A DNA stretch of 64,000 nucleotides from Bradyrhizobium elkanii WSM2783 (GCF_000472865.1 NZ_AXAP01000032.1:1-64000), one strand, 5' to 3'. Positions 24,307 to 33,366 are shown, counted from the stretch's first letter. The notes: generated by a model from the sequence alone, not told the origin. A program made the numbers and translations.

Positions 24307-25512
24307 ATGCCCCTGCCCGATCTGTTCCAACGGCCGAAATACCGCGACCCGCTCAATCCCGGAGCGCTGCTACTGCCGCGCAGCGGCTGGAGCCGGCCGC
24401 CGATGCATCGCTGGACCTTCCAGCACATCCGCGAGATGACCCCGACCGCGCAGGTGTGGCGCGGGCCGGGCCCGGTGATGCCCCTGAGCGAAAACAGGCA
24501 GGAACTCGGGTCTGTCGCGTTCACCTTCGACGGACGTGCGCTGAGCTTCGACAGCTTCCTCGCTGACAACGCGACCGACGGCATGCTCGTGCTGCATCGC
24601 GGCGCAATCGTCTATGAGCATTATTTCAACGATATGAAGCCGCACAGCCAGCACCTCTCGATGTCGATGGCGAAATCGATGGTCGGGATGGTGGCCGGCA
24701 TCCTCGTCGAAAGGGGTGTGCTCGATCCGGCCGCGCCGGTTACGCGATATCTCCCGGAACTCGCCCGCACGGCCTATAGCGGCGCCACCCTGCAGCAAGT
24801 GCTCGACATGACCACCGGCGTCGTGTTCGACGAATCCTACACAACACCCGGCTCGCACATGGTGAAGCTCGGCTATGCCTGCGGCTGGCGCGTGAATGAC
24901 AATCCCGACTGGCCGCGCACCATATGGGAGCTGATCCTCACGCTGACCGAGCAGGCGCGTCCGCATGGCTCCCTGTTTCAGTATCGCTCGATCGAGACCG
25001 ATGTGCTCGGCTTCATCCTCGAGCGCGTCACGGAGACATCGCTGTCGGAACTGGTGAGCCGCGAATTGTGGGGCCCGATGGGCGCGCAGGAAGACGGCTA
25101 CTTCACGGTCGATCACGGCGGCTTTGCGCTTGCCGACGGTGGCTTCTGCGCTAGCTTGCGCGACTATGGCCGCTTCGCGCAGCTCGTCATCAATGGCGGG
25201 CGCCATGGCGCTCGTCAGGTGATCCCGTCCTCCTGGATCGAAGAGACCCGCAACAACGGCAATACCGAGCTGTTCCAGGGCTTCTTCCGCGAGACGCTTC
25301 CGGTCGGCGCCTATCACAACAAGTGGTGGATCGAGGATCCGAAGGGACGGGCAATGCTTGCACGCGGCATCTTCGGACAGTTGATTTACATCGATCCGGA
25401 ATCCGAATACGCCTTCGTCAAACTGTCGACCTGGCCCGAAGTCACCAGCGTGCCGCGCGCCCGTGAGGCGATCGCCGCCGCGCATGCGATTCGCGGTGCG
25501 CTTTGCGGGTAA
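24307..25512 (+). CDS. NylB-like serine hydrolase (6-aminohexanoate-dimer hydrolase family)
   Basis: 401 residues, close to the usual length of NylB (about 392). The layout matches NylB as I know it: RPPMHRWTFQHIREM near the N-terminus, catalytic SMSMAKS (S-x-x-K), PVTRYLPELA, VLDMTTG, a Tyr in QYRSIETDVLGFILERVTE, and a C-terminal WWIED, GIFGQLIYIDPES and VKLSTWPE. These cytoplasmic enzymes cleave amide bonds of linear omega-amino oligomers; relatives act on esters or D-peptides. The start at 24307 is chosen because an earlier ATG (24250) adds an Arg-rich stretch without homology. It heads an operon with a peptide importer, 45 bp upstream of dppB. Confidence 0.85.
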   Translation: MPLPDLFQRPKYRDPLNPGALLLPRSGWSRPPMHRWTFQHIREMTPTAQVWRGPGPVMPLSENRQELGSVAFTFDGRALSFDSFLADNATDGMLVLHRGAIVYEHYFNDMKPHSQHLSMSMAKSMVGMVAGILVERGVLDPAAPVTRYLPELARTAYSGATLQQVLDMTTGVVFDESYTTPGSHMVKLGYACGWRVNDNPDWPRTIWELILTLTEQARPHGSLFQYRSIETDVLGFILERVTETSLSELVSRELWGPMGAQEDGYFTVDHGGFALADGGFCASLRDYGRFAQLVINGGRHGARQVIPSSWIEETRNNGNTELFQGFFRETLPVGAYHNKWWIEDPKGRAMLARGIFGQLIYIDPESEYAFVKLSTWPEVTSVPRAREAIAAAHAIRGALCG

Positions 25513-25557
25513 GCCAGACGTGACACAGGCGCCGCAGATCGGCCGAGGGGCCCTTTC

Positions 25558-26499
25558 ATGATTCGCTTCCTGCTCGGACGACTGCTGCAGGCGGTGCCGA
25601 CCATGATCATCGTCTCAGTCGCCATCTTCTTCCTGATGCGCCTGATCCCCGGCGATCCTGCCGCGGTGATGCTGGGCGATCTCGCGACACCCGAGCAGGT
25701 CGAGGCGCTGCGGCGCGAGATGGGCCTGTCGGGTTCGCTGCCGACACAATACGTCACCTGGCTCAGCCATATCCTGGCCGGCGACTTCGGGAAGTCGATC
25801 ACCTCGGGCGATCCCGTGCTTCCGCTGATGCTCGACCGCTTCGCGGTCTCTGCCACCATCGTCGTCACCGCAGTGCTGCTCGCCACGTTGATCGCGGTGC
25901 CGGCCGGGATGTTCGCTGCCTGGCGGCAAGGCAGCCTCGCCGACTACGGCCTCGTGGCGACATCGACGCTATTGCTGTCGATCCCGAGCTTCTGGCTCGG
26001 CCTGATGATCCTCCTGGTGTTCGGCATGTGGCTCGAATGGTTTCCGGTGATCGGCTACGTGTCGCTGCATGACGACTTCCGCCAAGGCCTGATGTTCATC
26101 TTCATGCCGGCGCTCACACTGATCCTGGTGGAGATCGGACCGATCGTTCGCATGGCGCGCGCCAGCACCATCGAGGTTTCGCGGCTGGAATACATCACCC
26201 ACGCCCGCGCCAAGGGGCTGTCGGAGGCGGAGGTCATGTGGCGCCACGCGTTCCGCAATGCTTTCGCGCCGACCTGGACGCTGATCGGCCTGATCCTCGG
26301 CGGCCTGCTCGGCGGCATCGCCGTCACCGAGACGGTCTTCACCATTCCCGGCCTCGGCCGGCTGCTGGTCGAGGCGATCTATGCGCGCGACTATCCTATC
26401 GTGCAGGGCTGCATCCTGTTCATCAGCGTGATCTATGTCGTGGTCAATCTGATCGTCGACATGCTGTACCCGCTCTTCGATCCCAGGATCGCGCAGTGA
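25558..26499 (+). CDS. Oligopeptide ABC transporter permease (DppB-type)
   Basis: 313-residue inner-membrane permease with six transmembrane helices. It starts MIRFLLGRLLQAVPTMIIVS, the standard DppB/OppB N-terminus. The EAA loop is recognisable at YITHARAKGLSEAEVMWRHAF (about 216-236), which contacts the ATPase. GAGGGG lies about 7 nt before the ATG. It overlaps the next gene's GTG start by 4 bp. It belongs to the operon hydrolase-dppB-dppC-dppDF and pairs with the binding protein encoded convergently at 29071-30642. Confidence 0.92.
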   Translation: MIRFLLGRLLQAVPTMIIVSVAIFFLMRLIPGDPAAVMLGDLATPEQVEALRREMGLSGSLPTQYVTWLSHILAGDFGKSITSGDPVLPLMLDRFAVSATIVVTAVLLATLIAVPAGMFAAWRQGSLADYGLVATSTLLLSIPSFWLGLMILLVFGMWLEWFPVIGYVSLHDDFRQGLMFIFMPALTLILVEIGPIVRMARASTIEVSRLEYITHARAKGLSEAEVMWRHAFRNAFAPTWTLIGLILGGLLGGIAVTETVFTIPGLGRLLVEAIYARDYPIVQGCILFISVIYVVVNLIVDMLYPLFDPRIAQ

Positions 26500-27329
26500 C
26501 ACGGTTCCTCCCCCGGCTCGCGCGCGGACGCGCCAACTTGCTGATCGGCGGCGGCATCGTTGCTGTTCTGATGTTGCTGGCGGTGCTCGGTCCGTCGCTT
26601 GCGCCTTACGATCCGCTCAAGCTGCATCTGCGCTCGGTGCTGAAGGCGCCATCAGCTGCGCATCTGCTCGGCGCCGACGAATTCGGCCGCGACGTGCTGA
26701 GCCGGCTGATGTACGGCGCCCGCACCACGGGCTGGATCGCGCTGGCGACGGTCGCGCTCGCGATCTTCTTCGGGCTGTTGTTCGGCATCATCGCCGGCTT
26801 CCTGCGCGGCTGGATCGATCGCGTTCTCATGGTTCTCAACGACGCGCTGCTGGCCTTCCCCAGCCTGCTGCTGGCGCTGTTCATCATGGCGATTGCCGGC
26901 GCGAGCCGCGAGGCGCTGATCGCCGCGCTGAGCATCGCCTATATGCCCGCCGTGGTGCGTGTTGCCCGCGGCACCGTGCTGTCGGTGCGCGAGCGCGAAT
27001 ATATCGAGGCGTCGCGGGTGATGGGCAACTCGGAATTGGTGACGATGGTCCGTCACGTGCTGCCGAGCTGCATGGCGCCGATCACTGTGCTCGCCACCAC
27101 GATGTTCGGCTGGGTGATCCTGTCGGAGAGCGCGCTCAGCTTCCTCGGCCTCGGTGTCCCGCCGCCGGCGCCGAGCTGGGGCAACATGCTGGCCTCCGGC
27201 CGTCCGTTCATCACGCAGGCGCCGTACCTGATCGTGCTGCCGGGCCTGTGCATCTCGCTGACGCTGCTCGGCATCAACATGCTGGGTGATGCGCTGCGCG
27301 ACTGGCTCGATCCGAAGATGCAGGCTTGA
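26496..27329 (+). CDS. Oligopeptide ABC transporter permease (DppC-type)
   Basis: 277 residues, six helices. It has the DppC N-terminal helix followed by LAPYDPLKLHLRSVLKAPS, then HLLGADEFGRDVLSRLMYGAR (the classic DppC motif) and an EAA loop REREYIEASRVMGNSELVTM (about 167-186). The GTG start at 26496 overlaps the dppB stop (GTGA), giving coupled translation. With DppB it forms the membrane channel of a peptide-type importer. Length is normal for the family (about 280-300). Confidence 0.92.
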   Translation: MTRFLPRLARGRANLLIGGGIVAVLMLLAVLGPSLAPYDPLKLHLRSVLKAPSAAHLLGADEFGRDVLSRLMYGARTTGWIALATVALAIFFGLLFGIIAGFLRGWIDRVLMVLNDALLAFPSLLLALFIMAIAGASREALIAALSIAYMPAVVRVARGTVLSVREREYIEASRVMGNSELVTMVRHVLPSCMAPITVLATTMFGWVILSESALSFLGLGVPPPAPSWGNMLASGRPFITQAPYLIVLPGLCISLTLLGINMLGDALRDWLDPKMQA

Positions 27330-27334
27330 AGTCG

Positions 27335-28990
27335 ATGGCGTCGCAATCGAATCCAGGGCAAGCCGTCGTGGCTGCCGACCATCTGACGGTCACCGTCGGG
27401 CCCGGCGGCACCAGGATCGTCGACGATGCGAGCTTTGCGATCATGCCGGGCAGCATGCTGGCGTTGGTCGGCGAATCCGGGTCCGGCAAGACCATGGCCG
27501 CGCGCGCCGTGCTCGGGCTATTGCCGACACCGCTGATCGCAGCCCCCGGCAGCAGCATCAGGTTCCGTCACACCGAGCTGGTCGGCATTTCGCCTCCTGC
27601 ATTGCGCAAGATCCGCGGCGAACATATCGGCATGGTGTTTCAGGAACCGATGGTTTCGCTCAATCCGTCGATGACGATCGGGCGGCAGATGGCCGAAGGG
27701 CTCGCACTGCACCACCGTCGCCTCGGCCGCAACGAGATTCGCGAGCGCTGCCTGGAGATGCTGAAACGCGTCAGCATCCCGAATCCGGTGCATTGCCTCA
27801 GCGCCTATCCGCACGAATTCTCCGGCGGCATGCGCCAGCGCATCATGCTGGCGTCGGTGATGCTGCTGAAGCCGGATCTTTTGATCGCCGACGAGCCAAC
27901 GACCGCCCTGGATACGCTGGTTCAGCGCGACGTGCTCGACCTCATGGTGGAGCTGACGCAGGAGAACGGCACCGCGGTGCTTCTGATCAGCCATGATCTC
28001 GGCATGGTCTCGCATTACGTGCGCGACGTGGCTGTCATGCTCAAGGGCAGGATTGTCGAACAGGGCCGCAGCGCGGACGTGCTGTCCACGCCGAAGCATG
28101 AATATACGCAGCGACTGGTCGACGCGCTGCCGCGGCGGAGCGCTGGCGGCATCCGCCTCGCACGCGACGCCAAACCGTTGGTGGAGCTGCGCGACGTGGT
28201 GATCGACTATCCCGGCCGCGCGCGACTGTTCGGCCGCAGCGAGGCCAAGCGCGCAGTTGACGGCGTCAGTCTCACAATTGGACATGGCGAGACGCTGGCA
28301 CTGGTCGGCGGTTCCGGCTCCGGCAAGACCACGCTCGGCCGCGCCACCGTTGGCCTGATCGACCCGTCGGCCGGCAGCATCTCGTTCCGCGGCGGCCAGA
28401 TCGTGACCTGGCGCGGACGCGCCGCGCGGCTGCAGCGCGAGGAGATGCAGATCATCTTCCAGGATCCGTATTCCTCGCTCGATCCGCGGCAGCGTGTCGG
28501 CGATATCGTGGCCGAACCGCTGCGGCTCGACACCACGATGGAGCGCAAGGCCCGCGACATCAGGGTGCGCGACGTGCTCGACGAGGTCGGCCTGTCCGCA
28601 GACTTCCTGCGGCGCCTGCCGCACCAGCTCTCGGGCGGCCAGCGTCAACGCGTTGCCATCGCCCGCGCCATCGCCAGACGTCCCGCCTTCGTCGTCGCCG
28701 ACGAGCCGGTGTCCGCGCTCGACATGACTGTGCAGAAGCAAATCCTGACGCTCATCCGCAATCTTCAGGGCCGCTATGGCTTCGCCTGCCTGTTTGTCTC
28801 GCACGATCTTGGCGCAGTCGAGCAGGTCGCGGATCGCGTCGCGGTGATGCAGAACGGCAAGATCGTCGAAGTCGGCAGCCGGGACGACATCTTCGATCGC
28901 CCTCAGCACGACTACACCAAGCGCCTGCTCAATGCGGCCATGCTGCTGGACCGCAGGTTCGACGGCGTGGCTGCGGCAACGGCCGTCTGA
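27335..28990 (+). CDS. Fused dual-ATPase of the oligopeptide ABC transporter (DppD-DppF)
   Basis: 551 residues with two complete ABC domains in one chain. The first has Walker A GESGSGKTM, signature FSGGMRQRI and Walker B LLIADEPTTALD. The second has Walker A GGSGSGKTT, signature LSGGQRQRV and Walker B FVVADEPVSALD. Each ends with an oligopeptide-family C-terminal extension (HEYTQRLVDALP; HDYTKRLLNAAM). Separate DppD and DppF are more usual, though fusions are known. ATG at 27335 is chosen; a TTG at 27326 overlaps dppC. It powers the DppBC permease. Confidence 0.93.
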   Translation: MASQSNPGQAVVAADHLTVTVGPGGTRIVDDASFAIMPGSMLALVGESGSGKTMAARAVLGLLPTPLIAAPGSSIRFRHTELVGISPPALRKIRGEHIGMVFQEPMVSLNPSMTIGRQMAEGLALHHRRLGRNEIRERCLEMLKRVSIPNPVHCLSAYPHEFSGGMRQRIMLASVMLLKPDLLIADEPTTALDTLVQRDVLDLMVELTQENGTAVLLISHDLGMVSHYVRDVAVMLKGRIVEQGRSADVLSTPKHEYTQRLVDALPRRSAGGIRLARDAKPLVELRDVVIDYPGRARLFGRSEAKRAVDGVSLTIGHGETLALVGGSGSGKTTLGRATVGLIDPSAGSISFRGGQIVTWRGRAARLQREEMQIIFQDPYSSLDPRQRVGDIVAEPLRLDTTMERKARDIRVRDVLDEVGLSADFLRRLPHQLSGGQRQRVAIARAIARRPAFVVADEPVSALDMTVQKQILTLIRNLQGRYGFACLFVSHDLGAVEQVADRVAVMQNGKIVEVGSRDDIFDRPQHDYTKRLLNAAMLLDRRFDGVAAATAV

Positions 28991-29004
28991 TCGACGCCCC
29001 ATGC

Positions 29005-29045
29005 AAAAGAAAAAGCCCGGCGCCGCCGTTTCAGGGCACCGGGCT
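29005..29045 (-). terminator. Rho-independent terminator for the binding-protein gene
   Basis: Read on the minus strand, a stem AGCCCGG/CCGGGCT closes a GC-rich loop and is followed by TTTTTCTTTTGC. It lies 25 bp beyond the stop of the substrate-binding-protein gene. The hairpin may also slow plus-strand transcripts from the dppDF gene, which converges here. Confidence 0.8.
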
Positions 29046-29070
29046 TCCGGTCCGCCGTATCGGGGAGACG

Positions 29071-30642
29071 TTACGGCTTCTTCCACACGCCCCAGGCGCG
29101 CGGCTTCTCGAGCGGCCAGGACGCGTAGTTGACGAGCTTGGGCGAGACGGCCTCGATCACGGGGTAGTAGTAGAGTCCGAGAATCGGCACGTCCTCCGCC
29201 ATCTTGCCATGGAGTTGCTTCAACAGGCTCTTGCGCTCATCGAAGTCTGCCGTCGCCAACGCCTTGAAGTAAAGCGCCTGTGCGTCCGGACTGTCCCATT
29301 GCGACGTGGCGGCGACCGATTTCCTGCCGATCAGCGAGCCATAGATAATCATCGGGTCGGCACGCGAGGAATAGCCGAACGACTGCAACTGGAACTTGCC
29401 GCTCATGTAATTGTCGAGCTGGGCCGCCCAGTCGATGACGTCGAGCTGCACGTTGAAGCCCCCGGCCACCAGCATCGCCTGCACCATGACGGCGTTGTCA
29501 TACATGCCGATATAGCGCTTGTTGGCCTGCAGCTTGATCGGCTCGCCCTTATAGCCGGCCTCGGCCAGCAGCTTCTTGGCCTTGGCGGGATCGTGGGTGG
29601 GCCAGGACTGGAAGGACTTGTCGAAATAGGCGCTCGACTCCGGCACGCCGGAAGGATTGAACTCAGTGAGACCTGCGAGCTTGGTCTCGGCCATCTCCTT
29701 GAAATCGATCGCGTGGGCCAGAGCGCGCCGGATCTTCACATTGGAGAGCAGCGGATCGCTGGTCTGGACCAGGATGGCCGAGAGCGAAAGTCCGGGCGCT
29801 GTCTTGACGACCGCGCCGCGCTTCTTCATGTCCTCCATGTGCGAGACCGGCAGATAGGTCACAACATCGACCTGCCCCGCGATCAGCGCGGTTTCGGCAG
29901 CCGTCTTGTCCGGGATGACCACGAAGCGCACCTCATCGAGGTAGGTGGTGCGGTCGCCGCTATAGCCGTCACGCTTTGCCCTGAGCGGCACGTAATTGGC
30001 GAAGCGTTCGAGCGAGACATACTGCTCCTTGCGCCACTCCTTGAGCTGGAACGGGCCGCTGCCGATCGCCGAACCGGAGATCCAGTTGCCGTCGGCATCG
30101 ACATTCTTCGGGCTCGCGATCCAGAAGTTGCAGACGATATCGGCGAGACGGATCAGGAACAGCGTGTTCGGCTTGTCAAGATTGAACACCACGGTGCGGT
30201 CATCCGGCGCCTCGACCGACTCCACCTTCAGCCCGCGCGAACCGTCGAAACTGGCATTGCAGAGCCATGGCGCGCCGGTCTTGGCCGCGCCCATGCGGCG
30301 TTCCCACAGCCATTTGACGTCGGAGGCCAACACCTCGTCACCGTTGTGATAGGTCGCGCCTTCCTTCAGCTTGAACGTGTAGGACCTGCCGTCCGGCGAC
30401 ACCTGCCAGCTTTCGGCAGCCGCAGGTCCGATCGTCATGTCGTCCTTGTGCGCGACCAGTTGCTCATAGATGTGGTTCAGGACCAGATCCGTGATGTTGT
30501 CGCTGCGGCTGGCGTCGAGGCTGCGGATATCGGCCGTCAGGACAACGCGCATGGTGCCGCCGCGGATCGGTTCCTCCGCAGCGGCCGCACCGCCAAAAGC
30601 GAAGGCTGCAAGCAGCACGGCAAGGGCAGTTCTCTTCCTCAT
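29071..30642 (-). CDS. Periplasmic substrate-binding protein of a peptide-type ABC importer
   Basis: 523 residues of the SBP family 5 (DppA/OppA type). A signal peptide MRKRTALAVLLAAFAFGGA with cleavage near AAAEE is clear. Core features include IRGGTMRVVLTADIRSLDAS, DGRSYTFKLKEGATYHNGDE (about 92-111) and VKIRRALAHAIDFKEM (about 285-300). ATG at 30642 follows GGAGAA. It converges on the dppBCDF operon and ends at a strong terminator. It probably delivers the oligomer to that transporter, but the ligand cannot be read from the sequence. An aminotransferase gene lies 30 bp upstream in the same operon. Confidence 0.92.
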   Translation of the reverse strand: MRKRTALAVLLAAFAFGGAAAAEEPIRGGTMRVVLTADIRSLDASRSDNITDLVLNHIYEQLVAHKDDMTIGPAAAESWQVSPDGRSYTFKLKEGATYHNGDEVLASDVKWLWERRMGAAKTGAPWLCNASFDGSRGLKVESVEAPDDRTVVFNLDKPNTLFLIRLADIVCNFWIASPKNVDADGNWISGSAIGSGPFQLKEWRKEQYVSLERFANYVPLRAKRDGYSGDRTTYLDEVRFVVIPDKTAAETALIAGQVDVVTYLPVSHMEDMKKRGAVVKTAPGLSLSAILVQTSDPLLSNVKIRRALAHAIDFKEMAETKLAGLTEFNPSGVPESSAYFDKSFQSWPTHDPAKAKKLLAEAGYKGEPIKLQANKRYIGMYDNAVMVQAMLVAGGFNVQLDVIDWAAQLDNYMSGKFQLQSFGYSSRADPMIIYGSLIGRKSVAATSQWDSPDAQALYFKALATADFDERKSLLKQLHGKMAEDVPILGLYYYPVIEAVSPKLVNYASWPLEKPRAWGVWKKP

Positions 30643-30672
30643 GCGGTTCTCCAAATCAGTTTGCAACAATCA

Positions 30673-32037
30673 TCATAGGCGGAAATGGCGCGCCGTCTCC
30701 TCGAGTGCGCCAGCCAGCTTCTCGGCGAGCTCGTCGATTTCGGCATGGGTAATGACCAGCGATGGGCTCAGCACGATGGACTGGCCAACGGCGCGAAGGA
30801 TGAGGCCGCGGGCATAGCAAGCCTCCCGGCAAAAGATGCCGGCGCCTTCTTCGACCGTGAATGGTTCCCGTGTTGCCTTGTTCTTGACCAGTTGCAAGGC
30901 CGCCAGCGCGCCGATGCCGCGTTTCTCGCCGACGATCGGGCTGTCGGTCAGCTTCGCCAAGGTGTTGTGAAGATAAGGGCCGATGTCCTCGCGGACCCGA
31001 TCGACCAGGCCTTCGCGGGCGATGATGTCGATATTCGCGAGCGCCACCGCGCTGGCGACGGGATGGCCGGAATAGGTGTAGCCGTGCGCGAGATGCCCGC
31101 CGCCGCTGATGGTCGCAAACACGCGATGGTTCATCGCGACCGCAGCGATCGGCAGATAGCCCGACGACAGCCCCTTTGCCATCGTCATCACGTCCGGCGT
31201 GATGCCGAAGGTCTGCGCTCCGAACCAGGAGCCGGTGCGCCCGAAGCCGCAGATCACCTCATCGGCGACCAGCAGCACATCGTATTTGCGGCAGATCCGC
31301 TGGATCTGCGGCCAGTAGGTCGATGGCGGATCGATCACGCCACCTGCACCCTGCACCGGCTCTCCGATGAAGGCGGCGACATTCTCCGGACCGAGCTCGA
31401 GGATGCGCTGCTCCAGGGCCTGCGCGGCCTGCAAACCGAATTCGTCCTTTCCCAGGGTGCCGCCGACGCCGTACCAGTGCGGATGCACGATATGCGCGAA
31501 ATCCGGCAGCGTGCCACCGTCCAGGGCATGCATATGCGGCAGTCCGCAAAGGCTGGCGGCGGCCAACGTGCTGCCATGATAGGCCATCGTCCGGCTGATG
31601 AAGATGCGCTTGCGGGGTGCGTCCTGCAGCTTCCAGAAATAGCGCACCATGCGAACGACGGTATCGTTGGCTTCGGAGCCCGAGCTGGTGAAGAGAAAAT
31701 GGTCGAGCCCTTGAGGGGTCAGCGTCGACAGCCGATGCGCGAGCGCCGTCATGGTCGGCGTCGTGCTCTGGAAATGGTTGCTGTAGAATGGCAGCTCCGC
31801 CATCTGCCGGGTTGCGGCATCGATCAGTTCCTGCCGGCCGTAGCCGACATTCACGCACCACAAACCGGCCATGCCGTCCAGGAAGCGGCGGCCGTCGCTG
31901 TCCCAGATCTGGCAGCCTTCGCCGCGCACCACGATGCGGGTCTTGCCGCTGGCGATCAGCGCGGGATCGGTGAAGGAATGGACGTGATGCGCCCCGTCGA
32001 GCGCCTGCCAATCGTCGGTCGTTCTTGTATCCAGCAT
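30673..32037 (-). CDS. Class III (omega-amino acid) aminotransferase
   Basis: 454 residues, a PLP-dependent fold type I enzyme of the omega-transaminase group. Features are GMAGLWCVNVGYGR near 60-73, TSSGSEANDTVVRMVRYFW (about 115-133), AYHGST, DEVICGFGRTG (Asp binding PLP), the Schiff-base Lys in TMAKGLSSGY and GYTYSGHPVASA. Such enzymes use amines or omega-amino acids (beta-alanine, GABA, putrescine, 6-aminohexanoate) with pyruvate or 2-oxoglutarate. The ATG at 32037 follows GGAGAG. It forms an operon with the ABC binding protein, suggesting it acts on the imported product (inference). No semialdehyde dehydrogenase is nearby. Confidence 0.92.
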   Translation of the reverse strand: MLDTRTTDDWQALDGAHHVHSFTDPALIASGKTRIVVRGEGCQIWDSDGRRFLDGMAGLWCVNVGYGRQELIDAATRQMAELPFYSNHFQSTTPTMTALAHRLSTLTPQGLDHFLFTSSGSEANDTVVRMVRYFWKLQDAPRKRIFISRTMAYHGSTLAAASLCGLPHMHALDGGTLPDFAHIVHPHWYGVGGTLGKDEFGLQAAQALEQRILELGPENVAAFIGEPVQGAGGVIDPPSTYWPQIQRICRKYDVLLVADEVICGFGRTGSWFGAQTFGITPDVMTMAKGLSSGYLPIAAVAMNHRVFATISGGGHLAHGYTYSGHPVASAVALANIDIIAREGLVDRVREDIGPYLHNTLAKLTDSPIVGEKRGIGALAALQLVKNKATREPFTVEEGAGIFCREACYARGLILRAVGQSIVLSPSLVITHAEIDELAEKLAGALEETARHFRL

Positions 32038-32499
32038 TTTTCTCTCCGACGCCGCCGGCGGAGCCAAACTGGCCGGCACCATCGGTCCCGATCATTCAAC
32101 CGCCGATACAAATGCGGGAGATGCCAAAATGAGTGGCGTTGGTGACCAACAGGCACCAGACCGCAAAGCCGCAGGGTGCACCGTCGCGATCGATGCTGCG
32201 ACGATCGCGGCATTTGCGATAGCTCGAGCGGTGCGCTGACGATTGCGGCGTTCGTCGTCGAGCGTTTTGCTAAAATACTTCCGTATGACATCGTCGATCG
32301 AATTTTCGAATGGCCGTACTGCAATCGATGGCCGGGGCGACGACTTCCGTCAGATCTTCGTGAAGACCCTGACGATTACGTACTCGTTACTTCTGACGAT
32401 CCATACCAATGTATGACACCATGAGCGGGAAAAGCGGTCCATATTGTTAGCCATCCGATAGTCGACGCCAGTCGAGCTTGAGATTTCAGGAGGCCAGAT
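32038..32499. other. Intergenic region with duplicated element copy B
   Basis: About 460 bp between divergent aminotransferase and AraC genes. It holds copy B of the diverged element (32219-32326). A plus-strand frame of 82 residues (32176-32424) spans that copy but has no ribosome-binding site and is not called. Promoters of both flanking genes should be here, but none is clear by eye. Confidence 0.4.
32219..32326 (+). repeat. Diverged duplicated element, copy B
   Basis: Similar to copy A at 21286-21401. The plus-strand translation runs TIAAFVVERFAKILPYDIVD and on to RIFEW without a frameshift. The two copies flank the NylB-like/ABC/aminotransferase block at distances of a few hundred bases. 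Confidence 0.5.
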
Positions 32500-33366
32500 A
32501 TGTCGTGCCATCCCGCCCAGCTTCTTAGAGAGCGATCCGTATCGATATCCGCTGCCGAACTTTTGGATAACCGTTCTGCAGTCCAGCAATCGCCAGAGCA
32601 CGCAGCACGGCCGGATACCCCGGTCATTGGCATCGATCTCAAGCATCTCGGCGTTTCTGTACGCGTCGTGCCGAATGCAGGTGCGCCTGAGACCGAGCGC
32701 GCCCTTCAAATCGCAGGCGTGGGAAGGGATGTCGAGGCGTCACTGAGCTTCGATAGTCTCGTGAGCAAGGCAATCCGGGAGATGCCGAAAGCGCGAATGG
32801 ACCAGGATCCGGTGGTGCGCCGGCTCTCCGAGGCGCTTGCTGCGGCGGAGCGAGACCAGTCGGAGTTCGGAGGGATCTACGCGGACGCGATCAGGCTCGT
32901 CACGGTGGCGAGGATGATCAGCGCCGATACGAAACCGGCCTCCCCTGTGCAGGCCAACCGGGACGACGGACTATCAAAGTGGCGCCTCAAGCGCGTCGTG
33001 GAGTACGTGGCCACGCATCTCGATGAGAAAGTGACGTTGGCAGACATGGCCGGAGCAGCCCGGCTGAGCCGGATGCATTTTGCCGCGCTGTTCTTCCGCG
33101 CAACCGGATTGACGCCGCATCAATATCTGCTGAAGCAGCGTGTCTCCGCTGCGCAGGACATGCTGCGAACGACCGACAAATCGATCGTCGACATCGCACT
33201 AAGTGTCGGCTTCAGCACTCAAGCGCACTTCACCACCGTCTTCAAGCGTATCGTAGGACAAACGCCCTTGAAGTGGAGGGAAGGCAGGCCGACCGAGCCG
33301 CCGCAGCCGTCATACAGGCGAATTGGCGCTGACGAGCGAACCGTCGAGGGACCACGGCCGCTCTGA
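32500..33366 (+). CDS. AraC-family transcriptional regulator
   Basis: 288 residues. The C-terminal 100 residues are a double helix-turn-helix AraC/XylS domain: VTLADMAGAARLSRMHFAALF (about 178-198), TGLTPHQYLLKQRV, then IVDIALSVGFSTQAHFTTVFKR-like second helix-turn-helix and GQTPLKWR. The N-terminal 150 residues have no recognisable effector domain. The ATG follows CAGGAGG with ideal spacing. It is divergent from the aminotransferase/binding-protein operon across 460 bp, so control of that operon is possible but unproven. Confidence 0.9.
   Translation: MSCHPAQLLRERSVSISAAELLDNRSAVQQSPEHAARPDTPVIGIDLKHLGVSVRVVPNAGAPETERALQIAGVGRDVEASLSFDSLVSKAIREMPKARMDQDPVVRRLSEALAAAERDQSEFGGIYADAIRLVTVARMISADTKPASPVQANRDDGLSKWRLKRVVEYVATHLDEKVTLADMAGAARLSRMHFAALFFRATGLTPHQYLLKQRVSAAQDMLRTTDKSIVDIALSVGFSTQAHFTTVFKRIVGQTPLKWREGRPTEPPQPSYRRIGADERTVEGPRPL

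Noticed and set aside
27518..32145. Long antisense frames opposite dppDF, the binding protein and the aminotransferase
   Set aside because: The genes on the other strand have complete catalytic motifs; the shadows have none and no ribosome-binding sites.
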